This document shows, in pieces, positions 35,401-44,185 of a stretch of DNA of 64,000 nucleotides (its first letter is position 1; every line of letters starts with the position of its first letter). The stretch lies in the NCBI GenBank assembly GCA_950097015.1, contig CATNEN010000039.1, positions 11,820,001-11,884,000 of the forward strand, written 5' to 3'. The notes beneath the pieces are model-generated. The model worked only from the letters and a program-made list of their open reading frames with translations. It was not told where the DNA came from and made no database searches. The stretch is from Macrostomum hystrix (taxonomy: Eukaryota; Platyhelminthes; Macrostomidae). Both the position numbers and the translations under genes were made by a program.

Positions 35401-35706
35401 GGCGTAGATCGCGGCGGCGGAGGCGGCGTCGGCGGTAACTCGGCTTGGCACCATGCCACCACCACAAGAAGCCGCTACAACAACGCCACTAACAATCTCC
35501 TAGGAGCCAGTTCAGCCGATCGCAGACGAAGCAGCCAAGCCAGCAGGCTCCTGACGGTGCATCAGCAGCATCAGCTGCAGCCGCTGCAAGGCCAGTGGCA
35601 CGACGGCTCGCACGAGACGATACCGCTGACCAGCGCTTCGATTGGTGGCGATGATTCTAGACGGCCCAGTGAGATGATCGAGATGTCCGAGAACGGCGAG
35701 GTCTGA
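20971..35706 (+). CDS. Neuropeptide GPCR, CCAP/NPS/vasopressin-receptor-like
   Basis: Nine exons with matching phases and GT/AG sites: 20971-21072, 27036-27174, 29927-30030, 31430-31529, 31617-31789, 32428-32677, 34379-34473, 34909-34967, 35388-35706 (TGA); 446 residues. TM1 is around LNLALILIGNLALLG-like sequence (about 38-62). TM2 contains MAVADLSVGLFAVLPQ. TM3 follows LLCKAKWLLQ with the conserved Cys. SIDRVDAIVKPL starts intracellular loop 2, TM5 has VLPVTIVAIC, AVSRAKVKTVKV leads into TM6 with FILCWLPF, and TM7 is TLGTLNSAANPIIFF. SRAKVKTVK, ALSIDR-DAI and LNSAANP-I are hallmarks of CCAP, neuropeptide-S and vasopressin/oxytocin receptors; I favour CCAPR/NPSR. NPIIF replaces NPxxY and DRV replaces DRY. 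The N-terminus has one NAT glycosylation site, and the tail has Cys-Cys after TM7 plus Gln/Ser-rich sequence. The ligand is unknown. Confidence 0.9.
21500..23060. repeat. 16-bp minisatellite in GPCR intron 1
   Basis: About 97 copies of CCCAACATCCCACTCT with three main variants (ATCCC, ATTCC and AACACCCC forms). The right half is dominated by CATTCC units and the left by CATCCC and CACCCC units, a gradient of homogenisation. Long minus-strand frames (up to 361 codons) reflect the stop-free unit, not a gene. Confidence 0.97.
23061..23939. other. GPCR intron 1, unique sequence
   Basis: No exon recognised. AT-rich; ordinary intronic sequence between two arrays. A short CTGAGTCTGA run is near 23,770. 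Confidence 0.55.
23940..24640. repeat. 34-35-bp minisatellite in GPCR intron 1
   Basis: About 20 copies of a pyrimidine-rich unit with CTCCTTCTCAACTCTCACGC and ACCATTTCTACCCC. Two subtypes alternate: AACTCTCACGCACC and AATTCTTACCCATT. The run of C before CTCC varies from 3 to 6, which causes the length variation. Confidence 0.95.
24641..25154. other. GPCR intron 1, unique sequence
   Basis: No exon recognised. Contains a short TTGTTG run near 25,028-25,040. Confidence 0.5.
25155..25805. repeat. AATAG pentanucleotide array with longer-period order
   Basis: About 130 copies of AATAG (TAGAA). A marker segment GAACTGAATCGAAGCGAATA followed by AAAATAATAGAATAAAATAG occurs near 25,297 and 25,531 and partly near 25,691, so the array has been duplicated in blocks of about 235 bp. 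Confidence 0.95.
25806..26544. other. GPCR intron 1, unique AT-rich sequence
   Basis: Nothing recognised. Confidence 0.5.
26545..26950. repeat. 28-bp minisatellite near the end of GPCR intron 1
   Basis: About 14 copies of GGGGGTGAGAAATATGGGGG plus TAGAATCG, 28 bp with G-run length variation. It ends about 85 bp before exon 2. G-runs on the transcribed sense could form quadruplexes. Confidence 0.93.
27345..28710. repeat. 7-bp (TCCTCTG) array with 12-unit higher-order repeat, GPCR intron 2
   Basis: About 190 heptamers of TCCTCTG and TCCTGTG with TCCCCTG variants. The marker TTCTGTG falls at 27,977, 28,061, 28,145, 28,222, 28,306 and 28,390, that is, spacings of 84, 84, 77, 84 and 84 bp, or 12 or 11 heptamers. 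The polypyrimidine strand is the transcribed sense. Long LSSVLCP frames are artefacts. It begins about 170 bp after exon 2. Confidence 0.96.
28711..29926. other. GPCR intron 2, distal part, with CTG microsatellite
   Basis: A (GCT)n run of about ten units lies at 29,420-29,450. A plus-strand frame from ATG 29,411 to 29,699 (about 96 codons, MSSVAAAAAA... then ordinary-looking sequence) could be a cryptic or alternative exon, but I see no splice support and treat it as unproven. Otherwise nothing recognised. Confidence 0.4.
30035..31295. repeat. 30-bp minisatellite filling GPCR intron 3
   Basis: About 42 copies of CAATCATCAGGGTGTCCTCA plus GCCATTGTTT. Variants: GTTGTCCTTAGCC, ATAATCGGGGTGTCC and ATACTCGGTGTGTCC. 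The unit is a multiple of three and stop-free, so long frames exist on both strands (VSIIRVSSAI on plus, MIETMAEDTL on minus). It starts within about 10 bp of the exon 3 donor. One copy near 30,780 lost a base. Confidence 0.97.
31795..32345. repeat. 28-bp minisatellite in GPCR intron 5
   Basis: About 19 copies of GTTGGCGGCTGATCAAAGAG plus ATAGTGGG, with a GATTGCTTG variant and GCGATTGATGAAAG forms at the left. It begins within about 10 bp of the exon 5 donor at 31,790 and fills the intron almost to exon 6. Confidence 0.95.
32678..33639. other. GPCR intron 6, proximal part
   Basis: No exon recognised. Ordinary AT-rich intronic sequence with short open frames only. Confidence 0.5.
33640..33890. 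repeat. Degenerate ~18-bp array in GPCR intron 6
   Basis: Poorly conserved copies of a GATTCTTGCTACGATT-like unit (CTGCGATTC, GCTACGAT and GACGATGATTC variants). It looks like an old decayed array. Confidence 0.55.
33897..34215 (+). mobile_element. SINE-A copy in GPCR intron 6
   Basis: Near full-length: GGTCTAACGTGTTTGCCTCT, GACCCTGAGCTCGATTCCGC, GATGAGAAAGTCAGTACAGA and CAGGAGTCAGCG, ending near GCGCAATGTCCAGC. It has the same orientation as the gene. Confidence 0.88.
34560..34880. repeat. ~40-bp degenerate array in GPCR intron 7
   Basis: ATTCTAGTGGCTACGATGAT plus CTCTATCGTTGTATTACATA is repeated about eight times with decay; two copies at 34,720-34,800 are nearly identical. It occupies most of the 435-bp intron. 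Confidence 0.8.
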
Positions 35707-35997
35707 ACCATGGCCGTCTAGAGACACCGATATGTGACCGCTTGAGTACAGAGAATAACTTAAGTGATGATACTCGCAGATTAGATTGATACTCTTTATT
35801 ATAGAGTTGCATAGGTTTGGCCATGGACAATATACCCGAACAATTGAATACGTGAGAATAGAGTCATACCATTGTAGGGACCCTTACGAAATCTACGGAA
35901 GATTTTTAAGAGTTACTACACCTAACCAGTTGAGCCAGATGTATGGTCTGTGAATTTAGCCCCTGTACAGGCCAACCAAAATGCCAACCCCAGATGT

Positions 35998-36003
35998 AAT
36001 AAA
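35998..36003 (+). promoter_or_regulatory. AATAAA polyadenylation signal of the GPCR
   Basis: It lies 292 bases after the GPCR stop codon, the first good AATAAA downstream. Confidence 0.5.
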
Positions 36004-36059
36004 ATGAATGTCCTAGCTGGAGCGTGAGGAATTTAAAGCTAGCGAATATTCACTATTCA

Positions 36060-37040
36060 CCGGGGTCGGTGCCCTACCAATCGTTTCAATAGCAGCAGGG
36101 AAATCTGGAATTAAATAGCGTTAGAGACTGTGGTAGCGAGCGAAGCGGAATAGATAAGCCATGAGACCCCCGTGTCGTCCTCCGGCCGGGCGAAACTCCT
36201 AATGAAAAAGGAATAACACAGTATGAAAACGAAGACTCGAATAAATAGATTGGGAGTGATTTAAACAGTTGTGACTCGCTAAGATTCCACATAAGAGTAG
36301 GAATTGATTTGAATCTCGTTTACTTGCTCAAATTGATTAAAAAGTTACACTGACAAAATGAGGATATTCACACGGAAATAAATTATAGCGCGTTCACAGT
36401 GAAAAGCAAAATTTCGTCTAACAAATTGGATATAACAATTTTACTTAAACTGGCCTAATCCGCGCCCTACTCTTCCCGAGAGGCTCCGGTTGTCTCTGCT
36501 TTCAGCGCTGCCCCGACAGATCCTATCGGTTGGCACTCCTTCTGCCTGACGGCGGAGTCTCCGAAGAGAGCACGTACTGACTTCGACAATAAGCGCCTAT
36601 CTAGACCACCCTTGTCAGCGGCGCACTCTCAAGACGCGTAGCGCCGAAAGCTACCTAACTGAACAAGCGGAGCGTGGTCGGGCAGGGAGAGACAAAACAA
36701 AGTGGACTAGCTTGCACGTGCTTCTCAGTGTGAGGCGAATTGCGGAGAACGATAAAAGTCACTGCAAAAACACGCTTCCTTTTATAGAGTCATGTTAACC
36801 CCAAATTAGGCCGATCGGCGAGGTGGATGCCTGGCTGTAGCTTGAGCCAAGGCGACAAATCGCAGTAGACTCGCGACCGCCGTTCTGAGCCCCGGGGTAG
36901 CTTCTTGCCGAGGGTAGACAGGTAGTGAGGCCGGGTCGCTCGCTGATTGGCCGAGACCGTAGCCCATGGGTAGCGCTCGCGGGGTGGGCGTCCGCTTCCC
37001 CGGCTGGTCCAGCCCGGCTTGGCGTGGGTGACTTTTAGCT
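36060..37040 (-). other. GC-rich LTR-like or promoter-like block
   Basis: A roughly 1-kb segment, much more GC-rich than its surroundings from 36,440 to 37,030. On the minus strand it has a good TATA box, CTCTATAAAAGG (36,789-36,778), preceded by GC-rich sequence with CCAAT-like CCAATCAGCG and followed by AT-rich sequence and a second GC-rich patch near 36,190-36,160. No open frame is present. This layout fits a solo LTR or the promoter and 5' exon of an unrecognised minus-strand transcript. Boundaries, TG/CA ends and a target duplication were not found. Confidence 0.35.
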
Positions 37041-38294
37041 AAAAAAACACGTTTCTAAAAATAAGTACTGAATAATAACACGGGGAGATAGTAGGGCAAA
37101 CAAGCTGACACCACACAGACACTGACACTGACTGTTCAATACGTATAAGGAATGTTGTCTCTTGCTGAAGGACAATGCTTTTCCCTTGCGATAAGATGAG
37201 AACCCTACAACTATTGTGGTTTGGATATCAATGCTGATAGATGCTGATATCTTCCAGAAGAGCATAATCTAATTATCTATTTTCTTGATAAACATTGTGG
37301 AGTTAAAATGTTGTTGTCTATGGTAGATACTCGAGAAGATAGGCACATCTACATTCCCCACATGAGTGTATTGTTTATCACAGCATTGTTTATCACATTA
37401 TTGCTAGCTGGTAGGAATGTTTTCACTGCAAACTTTTGTTATTGCTCTTCAACTGCCCCTCCATCATCCTACAATCCTACAAGATCCTACAATCAGACCC
37501 TAGGTGTTTTAGGTGCAGCTGCGACCTTCATTATGCCTAAATTATTGTTGTTATTGTTATTATTATTATTATTACTAAGCACGAAGTATACTATATAACT
37601 AGCATTTTACAGTTGATAGCAGTTTTTATTTAAGGCATAGGAGCAATCAAACTAAAGTCTACTAAGTCAATGTTATGAAAGAAAAAGAATTGAGTAAGTC
37701 TTATGTTAGCTCTACCGCTTAGCTGTCGAGTTGTCAGAGCATGTTGTCAGACCTGTCAGATCATCTGATTGAGCACGTTTTAGGCTGAATTGGCAGTTTA
37801 CTCATAGTCGTAGTTTTCTTTTTTTGCTTAGTGCATCACAAGAAGCTATTGTTTTCGAATCCTATTGCCCAATGTCTAAGCCTAATGTCCAACTAATATA
37901 TTTAGCATGCACTATAGGTCTTAGTAAACAGATACCTCCGTCCCTTAAAATACTTAACTAGAAATAAAAAAAACTGAACTGTTTTGGTGTCCTGATGAAA
38001 GTCTTAATTGTATAAATTCGTATTTTTTCTGCGCCAATGCACCACGCTTTAATATTTATTCACACGAAAAGCACTAATCCATACAATTCATTTGCAACAT
38101 TCCTCCGAATCACATCTTTGATTTATGACCCAGTGTTTTGTCATCGTTTCAACAAAACCTTACTGTACAAAAATATATTCACAAAAACTTAATATTGTTA
38201 CGTTAACTTATTTGACTTTACATTAGGAATAAAAATCTCGAAGGCCAAAAACTACTAAGTTCGTCGACAATTTTTTCTAGTACTAATGCTAAGT
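37041..38294. other. AT-rich intergenic stretch
   Basis: Contains a TTA/TTG trinucleotide run at about 37,538-37,575. The open frame 37,308-37,598 ends in that run and is not convincing as a gene. Nothing else recognised. Confidence 0.5.
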
Positions 38295-38765
38295 GCTCTA
38301 CGAAGGGGTCGTTGTTTGCTTAAAGAGGCGGTTTGTTTGACGCGAATGTACATTGGCAGAGGATCGTTGTTTGCTCTAGGGGACTGGTTCGTTTTACTCG
38401 AGTGTTAATTGGGAGGGGGTGGGTTGTTTGCTCTAGGGGACTGGTTCCTTTTACTTGAGTGTTAATTGGGAGGGGGTGGGTTGTTTGCTCTAGGGGACTG
38501 GTTCGTTTTACTTGAGTGTTAATTGGGGGGGTGGGTTGTTTGCTCTAGGGGACTGGTTCGTTTTACTTGAGTGTTAATTGGGGGGGGTGGGTTGTTTGCT
38601 CTAGGGGACTGGTTCGTTTTACTTGAGTGTTAATTGGGAGGGGGTGGGTTGTTTGCTCTAGGGGACTGGTTCGTTTTACTTAAGTGTTAATTGGGAGGGG
38701 TGGGTTGTTTGCTCTAGGGGACTGGTTCGTTTTACTTGAGTGTGCATTGCAAGAGGGTGGTTGTT
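38295..38765. repeat. 57-bp minisatellite
   Basis: About eight copies of a unit containing TTGTTTGCTCTAGGGGACTG, GTTCGTTTTACTTGAGTGTT and AATTGGGAGGGGGTGG. Copies differ mainly in the G-run length near the end of the unit. Confidence 0.95.
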
Positions 38766-39589
38766 TGCTGTAGTGGACGGATTTGTTTGAATCGAGTTTA
38801 CAGTAGGAGAGATTGCTGAAAAATCAAAGCAAATATAATTAATGTTCGTGTCAGTGATTGGTTGCTTTCGAAATAGATAATTGTTTTGTGACACACGAAA
38901 CATATCTCAAAGAGTTTATTTAGCCGACTGATATTAATGGTTAATGTAATAAAGGGTTCTAAAACCCGTAGAATAGTAGCTAATATCGCGTCAGTAATTT
39001 TTAGGTGAATAATTTTAACAACTTTCGAGATAAATACTCTAGTGCGTAGTTACGTGCAGAAAAAAAATAAAAATTATCTAATTAAAATACGAGTATATTG
39101 CTTAAAAATTATAGACGCAGTAGATATTGACGTATAAAAAAACTAAGAAAGTACAGAACATATGATTCTGCCAAAACTAACGAAATGTGCATGATTATTA
39201 TCGTTATTTTGAGGACTAGATTTAGTTATGATTTATGCCTGGTTAGGAACAAATAGCTAGATTATCGATAAATCATGCGACTAAGCGTTTAAAATAAATT
39301 ATTATTAGCCTTTCGTATCGCAGATTTGAGCAAATTAAAAACAAAGGAAACGCCATTGATTGATGAGAACAAAAATGCCTTAATGCTTTGACGCTGGACG
39401 CGAAATCGGCACACAATGAGCTAGAAAAACCTTATCCGACACGAATTTTTAGAGTAAAAGAAATTCTCTACCGTGTCTGACTTTATAAAAAAAGCTAGGT
39501 TCCTAATAATATGTTTAACCTAATTACGAATCTATCCGATATGCGTTTCACTTGCACACATATCATCAAAAAACACATATAATCTATGT
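38766..39589. other. AT-rich intergenic stretch
   Basis: Nothing recognised. Confidence 0.5.
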
Positions 39590-40080
39590 CAATCAGGTGC
39601 GATTAACGTGAAACATAACGATTCTATATAAAACAGGACGAATCTATGTGAAACGCATAGAATTTATGTGAAACACAAAAATCTATGTGAAACGCATAGA
39701 ATCTATGTGAAACACAAATAATCTATGTGAAATGCATATAATCTATGTGAAACACAAAAAATCTATGTGTAATGCATAGAATCTATGTGAAACACAAAAA
39801 ATCTATGTGAAACACAAAGAATCTATGTGAAACGCATAGAATTCATGTGAAACACAAATAATCTATGTGAAAGGCATAGAAGCTATGTGAAACATACAAT
39901 CTATGTGAAACGCAAAGAATCTATTTGAAACACAAATAATTTATGTGAAACGCATAAAATCTAAGTGGAAAACATCGAGTCTATGTGAGACACATCAAAT
40001 ATATATAAAACGCATTGAATTTATGTGAAACACATATATTCTACTAGCGTCTGTGAAACACACAAAATCCATGTGAACGA
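39590..40080. repeat. 20-bp AT-rich minisatellite
   Basis: About 24 copies of AATCTATGTGAAACGCATAG and its AACACAAATA variant, with decay at the right end. The two variants alternate in places, giving a 40-bp dimer. Confidence 0.92.
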
Positions 40081-40311
40081 AAAGAAAGTTTGTAAGAAGT
40101 TTGTAATAAAAAACACTAAACATTAATATTAATAGACATGTACAAATCTATCACTGGGTAAAAAAGTGAGTTCTAGAAAAAAATAAAATACACCAACTTA
40201 TGTTACACCATTACACCATGTTACACCAACAGCAGTGCGAACAAAAATGCGCATTGAAAAACTTACTGACATAATCGAGAAAGAATATAAACGACACCTA
40301 GTCCAGCTGCT

Positions 40312-40690
40312 AGAGGTCTGTGGCAGAGCGGTCTAACGCGTTTGCCTCTCGCACCAAGGACCCTGAGCTCGATTCCGAGGCGAGGCCACATCCATTAGAA
40401 GGGCAGCCGCGGAGAGAAGGCTTGGTGGCTTGTCGTACAATTTAACCATTGAGGGGCAACCTTGAAGGAAGAGGAAAGTGTACACTGCCTGACGACGAGA
40501 AAGTCAGGGCAGATGTACTCACCTGCGTGAGCTTGTGACTGCGTACACTGCGTACAGTATCTGTGTACGTGTGCTCAGGAGTCAGCGGAATAGGCAGAAG
40601 TGCCTCCTGGCTGGCTGCGGGTCTAGTGTCACTATAGTGCCCAGTGCCCACAACCCTCCTGCAGTTATTAATAGTCCAGTGAGGCCAGAT
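40312..40690 (+). mobile_element. SINE-A, best full-length copy
   Basis: The head has TGGCAGAGCGG (Pol III A-box fit TRGYnnARnnG) and GAGCTCGATTCC (B-box), spaced as in a Leu/Ser-type tRNA. The body has GCCGCGGAGAGAAGGCTTGG, GACGAGAAAGTCAGGGCAGA and TGTGCTCAGGAGTCAGCGGA, and it ends near CCCACAACCCTCCTGCAG. Other copies are at 9095, 11,735 (-), 15,712, 33,897 and 63,690. Confidence 0.92.
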
Positions 40691-40790
40691 CTACAGTAAG
40701 TGGCACAGCCGCAGCTATTGCGCGGCGCATCAGAATGCTGCTTATGGCTGTTCAGTCCACGGACAGGAGCGAACCCCTGACCTTCAAGAA
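40675..40790 (-). mobile_element. SINE-B fragment, minus strand
   Basis: The reverse complement contains CTTGAAGGTCAGGGGTTCGC, then GTGGACTGAACAGCCATAAG and GCAGCATTCTGATGCGC, matching both ends of the SINE-B copy at 16,780-17,092 with the middle deleted. Confidence 0.65.
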
Positions 40791-40917
40791 ATAAATCAAT
40801 GCATGATTTCTAGGCAATGGGATTCTCTAAATTGGGATTTTTTAATTTTATCAAGTTCTACAGGAATTAGGTAACTAATGGGAGAACTGGGAGAATAAAG
40901 ATAAAGAAAAAAACTAA

Positions 40918-41003
40918 TCACAATGAGGGCAGAGGAGGCGAGTCAACACCGGAGCTGGAATCGGCAGTGCAGTCAACTGAGCAAGCCGAGTCTGAGTCCA
41001 CTA

Positions 41004-41034
<31 letters not shown>

Positions 41035-41775
41035 ATAGATGACAGGCAGGTCGAAGGCCTCGATGTCCCAATACGAAGGCGGCGGATCAGCGTGCGGTGG
41101 CTTGAATGGAGCGAATGACATGGACGAGGCGAAGGCCGGCGGTAGGAGAAGGAAGTCGCCGCCGCTGCCGGTGGCTGCTGAGGCGGTCGCCATCGACTGC
41201 TGAATGAGCTGCTGCTCCAGCAACGCCCGCTGGAGTTCGTAGCGCCGACGTCGATTCAAATAGAGCAGGTAGAGCAGAGCGCAGAATGATGCGGCCAATA
41301 GGAAGGCGATGAGAGCCACTGATAGGGTGAGAATACCGCTGGAGTCCGCGTTGAAACTGGGGCCGCCGCCGCCGACGCCTCCGCCGCTGTCCCAGATGCT
41401 TCTGCCGCGTGGTACGCAGGTGAAGCTGCAGCAGTCCTGCTTGGAGACAAGGGCTTCCTGGCCTGCGAACGGCAGGTGAACAGGGTGGGAAACTGGTGAG
41501 CTGAAAAACTGGTAGTTGGACAGACAGACAGACAGACCGACAGAAAGACAGTCAGAAACACAGACATAGCTAAACTGACCATCCGGGCACTGGCTGGCGG
41601 GCACACTGCAGGTCACAGATTGACACATCGCAGCCTCGCCGTTGACGCAGCGGCAGCGGGTGCACTTATCGTAGCCCAGTGGATAAAACTGCTTGCCGTG
41701 GAGCACAACCTCGCCTAGTCGACTAGGGCAGCTCTTGTAGGTTCTCTCAGGTTCGGCTGTTGTTGTGTTAAACAT
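40918..41775 (-). CDS. Single-pass membrane protein with a VWC domain and PPxY motif
   Basis: Minus-strand exons 41775-41580 and 41462-40918 (TGA) give 246 residues; the 117-bp intron has GTCAGT/CGCAG ends. Residues about 16-80 form a von Willebrand factor C domain with spaced cysteines (KCTRCRCVNGEAAMC, VTCSV, QDCCSFTC). A hydrophobic span, TLSVALIAFLLAASFCALLY, is followed by basic RRRRYELQR, so the VWC is extracellular and the tail cytosolic. The tail has ADPPPSYWD, a PPxY WW-domain ligand often tied to Nedd4-type ubiquitin ligases, and a nine-Gln run. There is no signal peptide after the first ATG, so an upstream exon is likely missing; ACAACAG before the Glu-Pro-Glu codons is a possible acceptor. 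VWC plus TM plus PPxY recalls DGCR2/IDD-type proteins, but that is only a guess. Retaining the intron keeps the frame open (285 residues). Confidence 0.75.
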
Positions 41776-41944
41776 TTTCGACTTGTTGACGGATGTTCAA
41801 AAATTATTTTTTAATTTAATCTGATTAAACTTAAAACTTGTTGAAAAATTTTTACAGTGTTTTTATTAGAACCTGAAATAATAGGCGATTTGAGGTGGTT
41901 TCAGTAAAATTATATAGAGTATAAATCATGTCAGGCCGGGTGTA

Positions 41945-42325
41945 CATTCTTAGTGCAGGCTGGGGAAGAGTTTTTTTAGGGATGGTGGGTGTGCGTACAT
42001 TCTGAGCGGAGACTGAGAAGTTTTAGGCGTGGTGGGTGTGCGTACATTCTGAGCGGAGACTGGGCAGAGTTTTTAGGGATGGTGGGTGTGCGTACATTCT
42101 GAGCGGAGACTGGGGAAGAGTTTTTTAGGGGTGGTGGGTGTGCGTACATTCTGAGCGGAGACTGGGGAAGAGTTTTTAGGCGTGGTGGGTGTGCGTACAT
42201 TCTGAGCGGAGACTGGCGAAGAGTTTTTAGGCGTGGTGGGTGTGCGTACATTCTGAGCGGAGACTGGGGAAGAGTTTTTAGGCGTGGTGGGTGTGCGTAC
42301 ATTCTGAGCGGAGACTGGGGAAGAC
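41945..42325. repeat. 51-bp minisatellite
   Basis: About seven copies of a unit with GTTTTTAGGCGTGGTGGGTG, TGCGTACATTCTGAGCGGAG and ACTGGGGAAGA. It lies about 170 bp upstream of the VWC gene's ATG, probably in an intron or promoter of that gene. Confidence 0.95.
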
Positions 42326-42832
42326 CGGAGACTGAATAGAAAACAAAATGAGACAAAATCCCAAAACTTTTTTGCATTTTATTGATCTCCAAAACTTCGC
42401 CACCTAAGCATGAAAACAGCTGCATTTTAACAAAAAGCGTGTGTAGTAGGATAATAAATATATTCATCAGGAGTTAAAAATACCTTCGAGATTCATAGAA
42501 AAATGAAAAAATATCTAAAATTTGTTTAAAGCGAACTTCTGTACACATTTATAGTATTAGTAATAACTTGTCATATGAGGTCAATATCGATATAAGAAAC
42601 TAAAATAATTATTAATGAAAGGCAAAGGCAACGAAAAGTTGCCATGTTCTACACAAAATGAACGAAAACATAATATAACAAAATTAGCTGTCACGTTAGG
42701 TGTGTGTCAGTAAAAAAGCTATTCATAACAATGTGACTACATATTACATTAGCGGTCTAAAAACCATTCTTCAAATCAAAATACATTACACTATCCAATG
42801 TAAATTAAGACGTTAAAAATACTCTGACAGAG
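42326..42832. other. AT-rich stretch
   Basis: Nothing recognised between two arrays. If the VWC gene has an upstream signal-peptide exon I did not find it here. Confidence 0.5.
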
Positions 42833-44185
42833 TGGTATCATCAGATTCGGTCATAGATAGTGGTATCATCAGATTCGGTCATATATAGTGGTATCATCAG
42901 ATTCGGTCATATATAGTGGTATCATCAGATTCGGTCATAAACTGGGTGGCATCAACAGATCCGGTCATAAACTGGGTGGCATCAACAGATCCGGTCATAA
43001 ACTGGGTGGCATCAACAGATCCGGTCATAAACTATGTGGCATCAACAGATCGGGTCATAAACTGGGTGGCATCAACAGATCCGGTCATAAACTGGGTGGC
43101 ATCAACAGATCGGGTCATAAACTGGGTGGCATCAACAGATCGGGTCATAAACTGGGTGGCATCAACAGATCCGGTCATAAACTGGGTGGCATCAACAGAT
43201 CCGGTCATAAACTGGGTTGCATCAACAGATCCGGTCATAAACTATGTGGCATCAACAGATCCGGTCATAAACTGGGTGGCATCAACAGATCCGGTCATAA
43301 ACTGGGTGGCATCAACAGATCCGGTCATAAACTGGGTGGCATCAACAGATCCGGTCATAAACTGGGTGGCATCAACAGATCCGGTCATAAACTGGGTGGC
43401 ATCAACAGATCCGGTCATAAACTGGGTGGCATCAACAGATCCGGTCATAAACTGGGTTGCATCAACAGATCCGGTCATAAACTATGTGGCATCAACAGAT
43501 CCGGTCATAAACTGGGTGGCATCAACAGATCCGGTCATAAACTGGGTGGCATCAACAGATCCGGTCATAAACTGGGTGGCATCAACAGATCCGGTCATAA
43601 ACTGTGGCATCAACAGATCCGGTCATAAACTGGGTGGCATCAACAGATCCGGTCATAAACTGGGTGGCATCAACAGATCGGGTCATAAACTGGGTGGCAT
43701 CAACAGATCCGGTCATAAACTGTGGCATCAACAGATCCGGTCATAAACTGTGGCATCAACAGATCCGGTCATAAACTGGGTGGCATCAACAGATCCGGTC
43801 ATAAACTGGGTGGCATCAACAGATCGGGTCATAAACTGGGTGGCATCAACAGATCCGGTCATAAACTGTGGCATCAACAGATCCGGTCATAAACTGTGGC
43901 ATCAACAGATCCGGTCATAAACTGTGGCATCAACAGATCGGGTCATAAACTGGGTGGCATCAACAGATCCGGTCATAAACTGGGTGGCATCAACAGATCC
44001 GGTCATAAACTGGGTGGCATCAACAGATCCGGTCATAAACTGGGTGGCATCAACAGATCCGGTCATAAACTGGGTGGCATCAACAGATCCGGTCATAAAC
44101 TGGGTGGCATCAACAGATCCGGTCATAAACTGGGTGGCATCAACAGATCCGGTCATAAACTGGGTGGCATCAACAGATTCTGTCA
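42833..44185. repeat. 30-bp minisatellite
   Basis: About 45 copies of ATCAACAGATCCGGTCATAA plus ACTGGGTGGC. Variants: CGGGTC, ACTATGTGGC and GGGTTGC, and a 27-bp form lacking GGG (ACTGTGGC). The pair GGGTTGC then CTATGTGGC recurs at 43,213 and 43,453, a 240-bp (8-unit) duplication. Left edge units (ATCAGATTCGGTCATA) are ancestral-looking and divergent. Confidence 0.97.

Noticed and set aside
37308-37598. Small membrane protein gene
   Set aside because: The frame is AT-rich, ends in a leucine run made by a TTA/TTG microsatellite and has no conserved feature.
40320-40380. Functional tRNA-Leu or tRNA-Ser gene
   Set aside because: A- and B-boxes are present, but the sequence continues into the SINE body and the same unit recurs at six sites.
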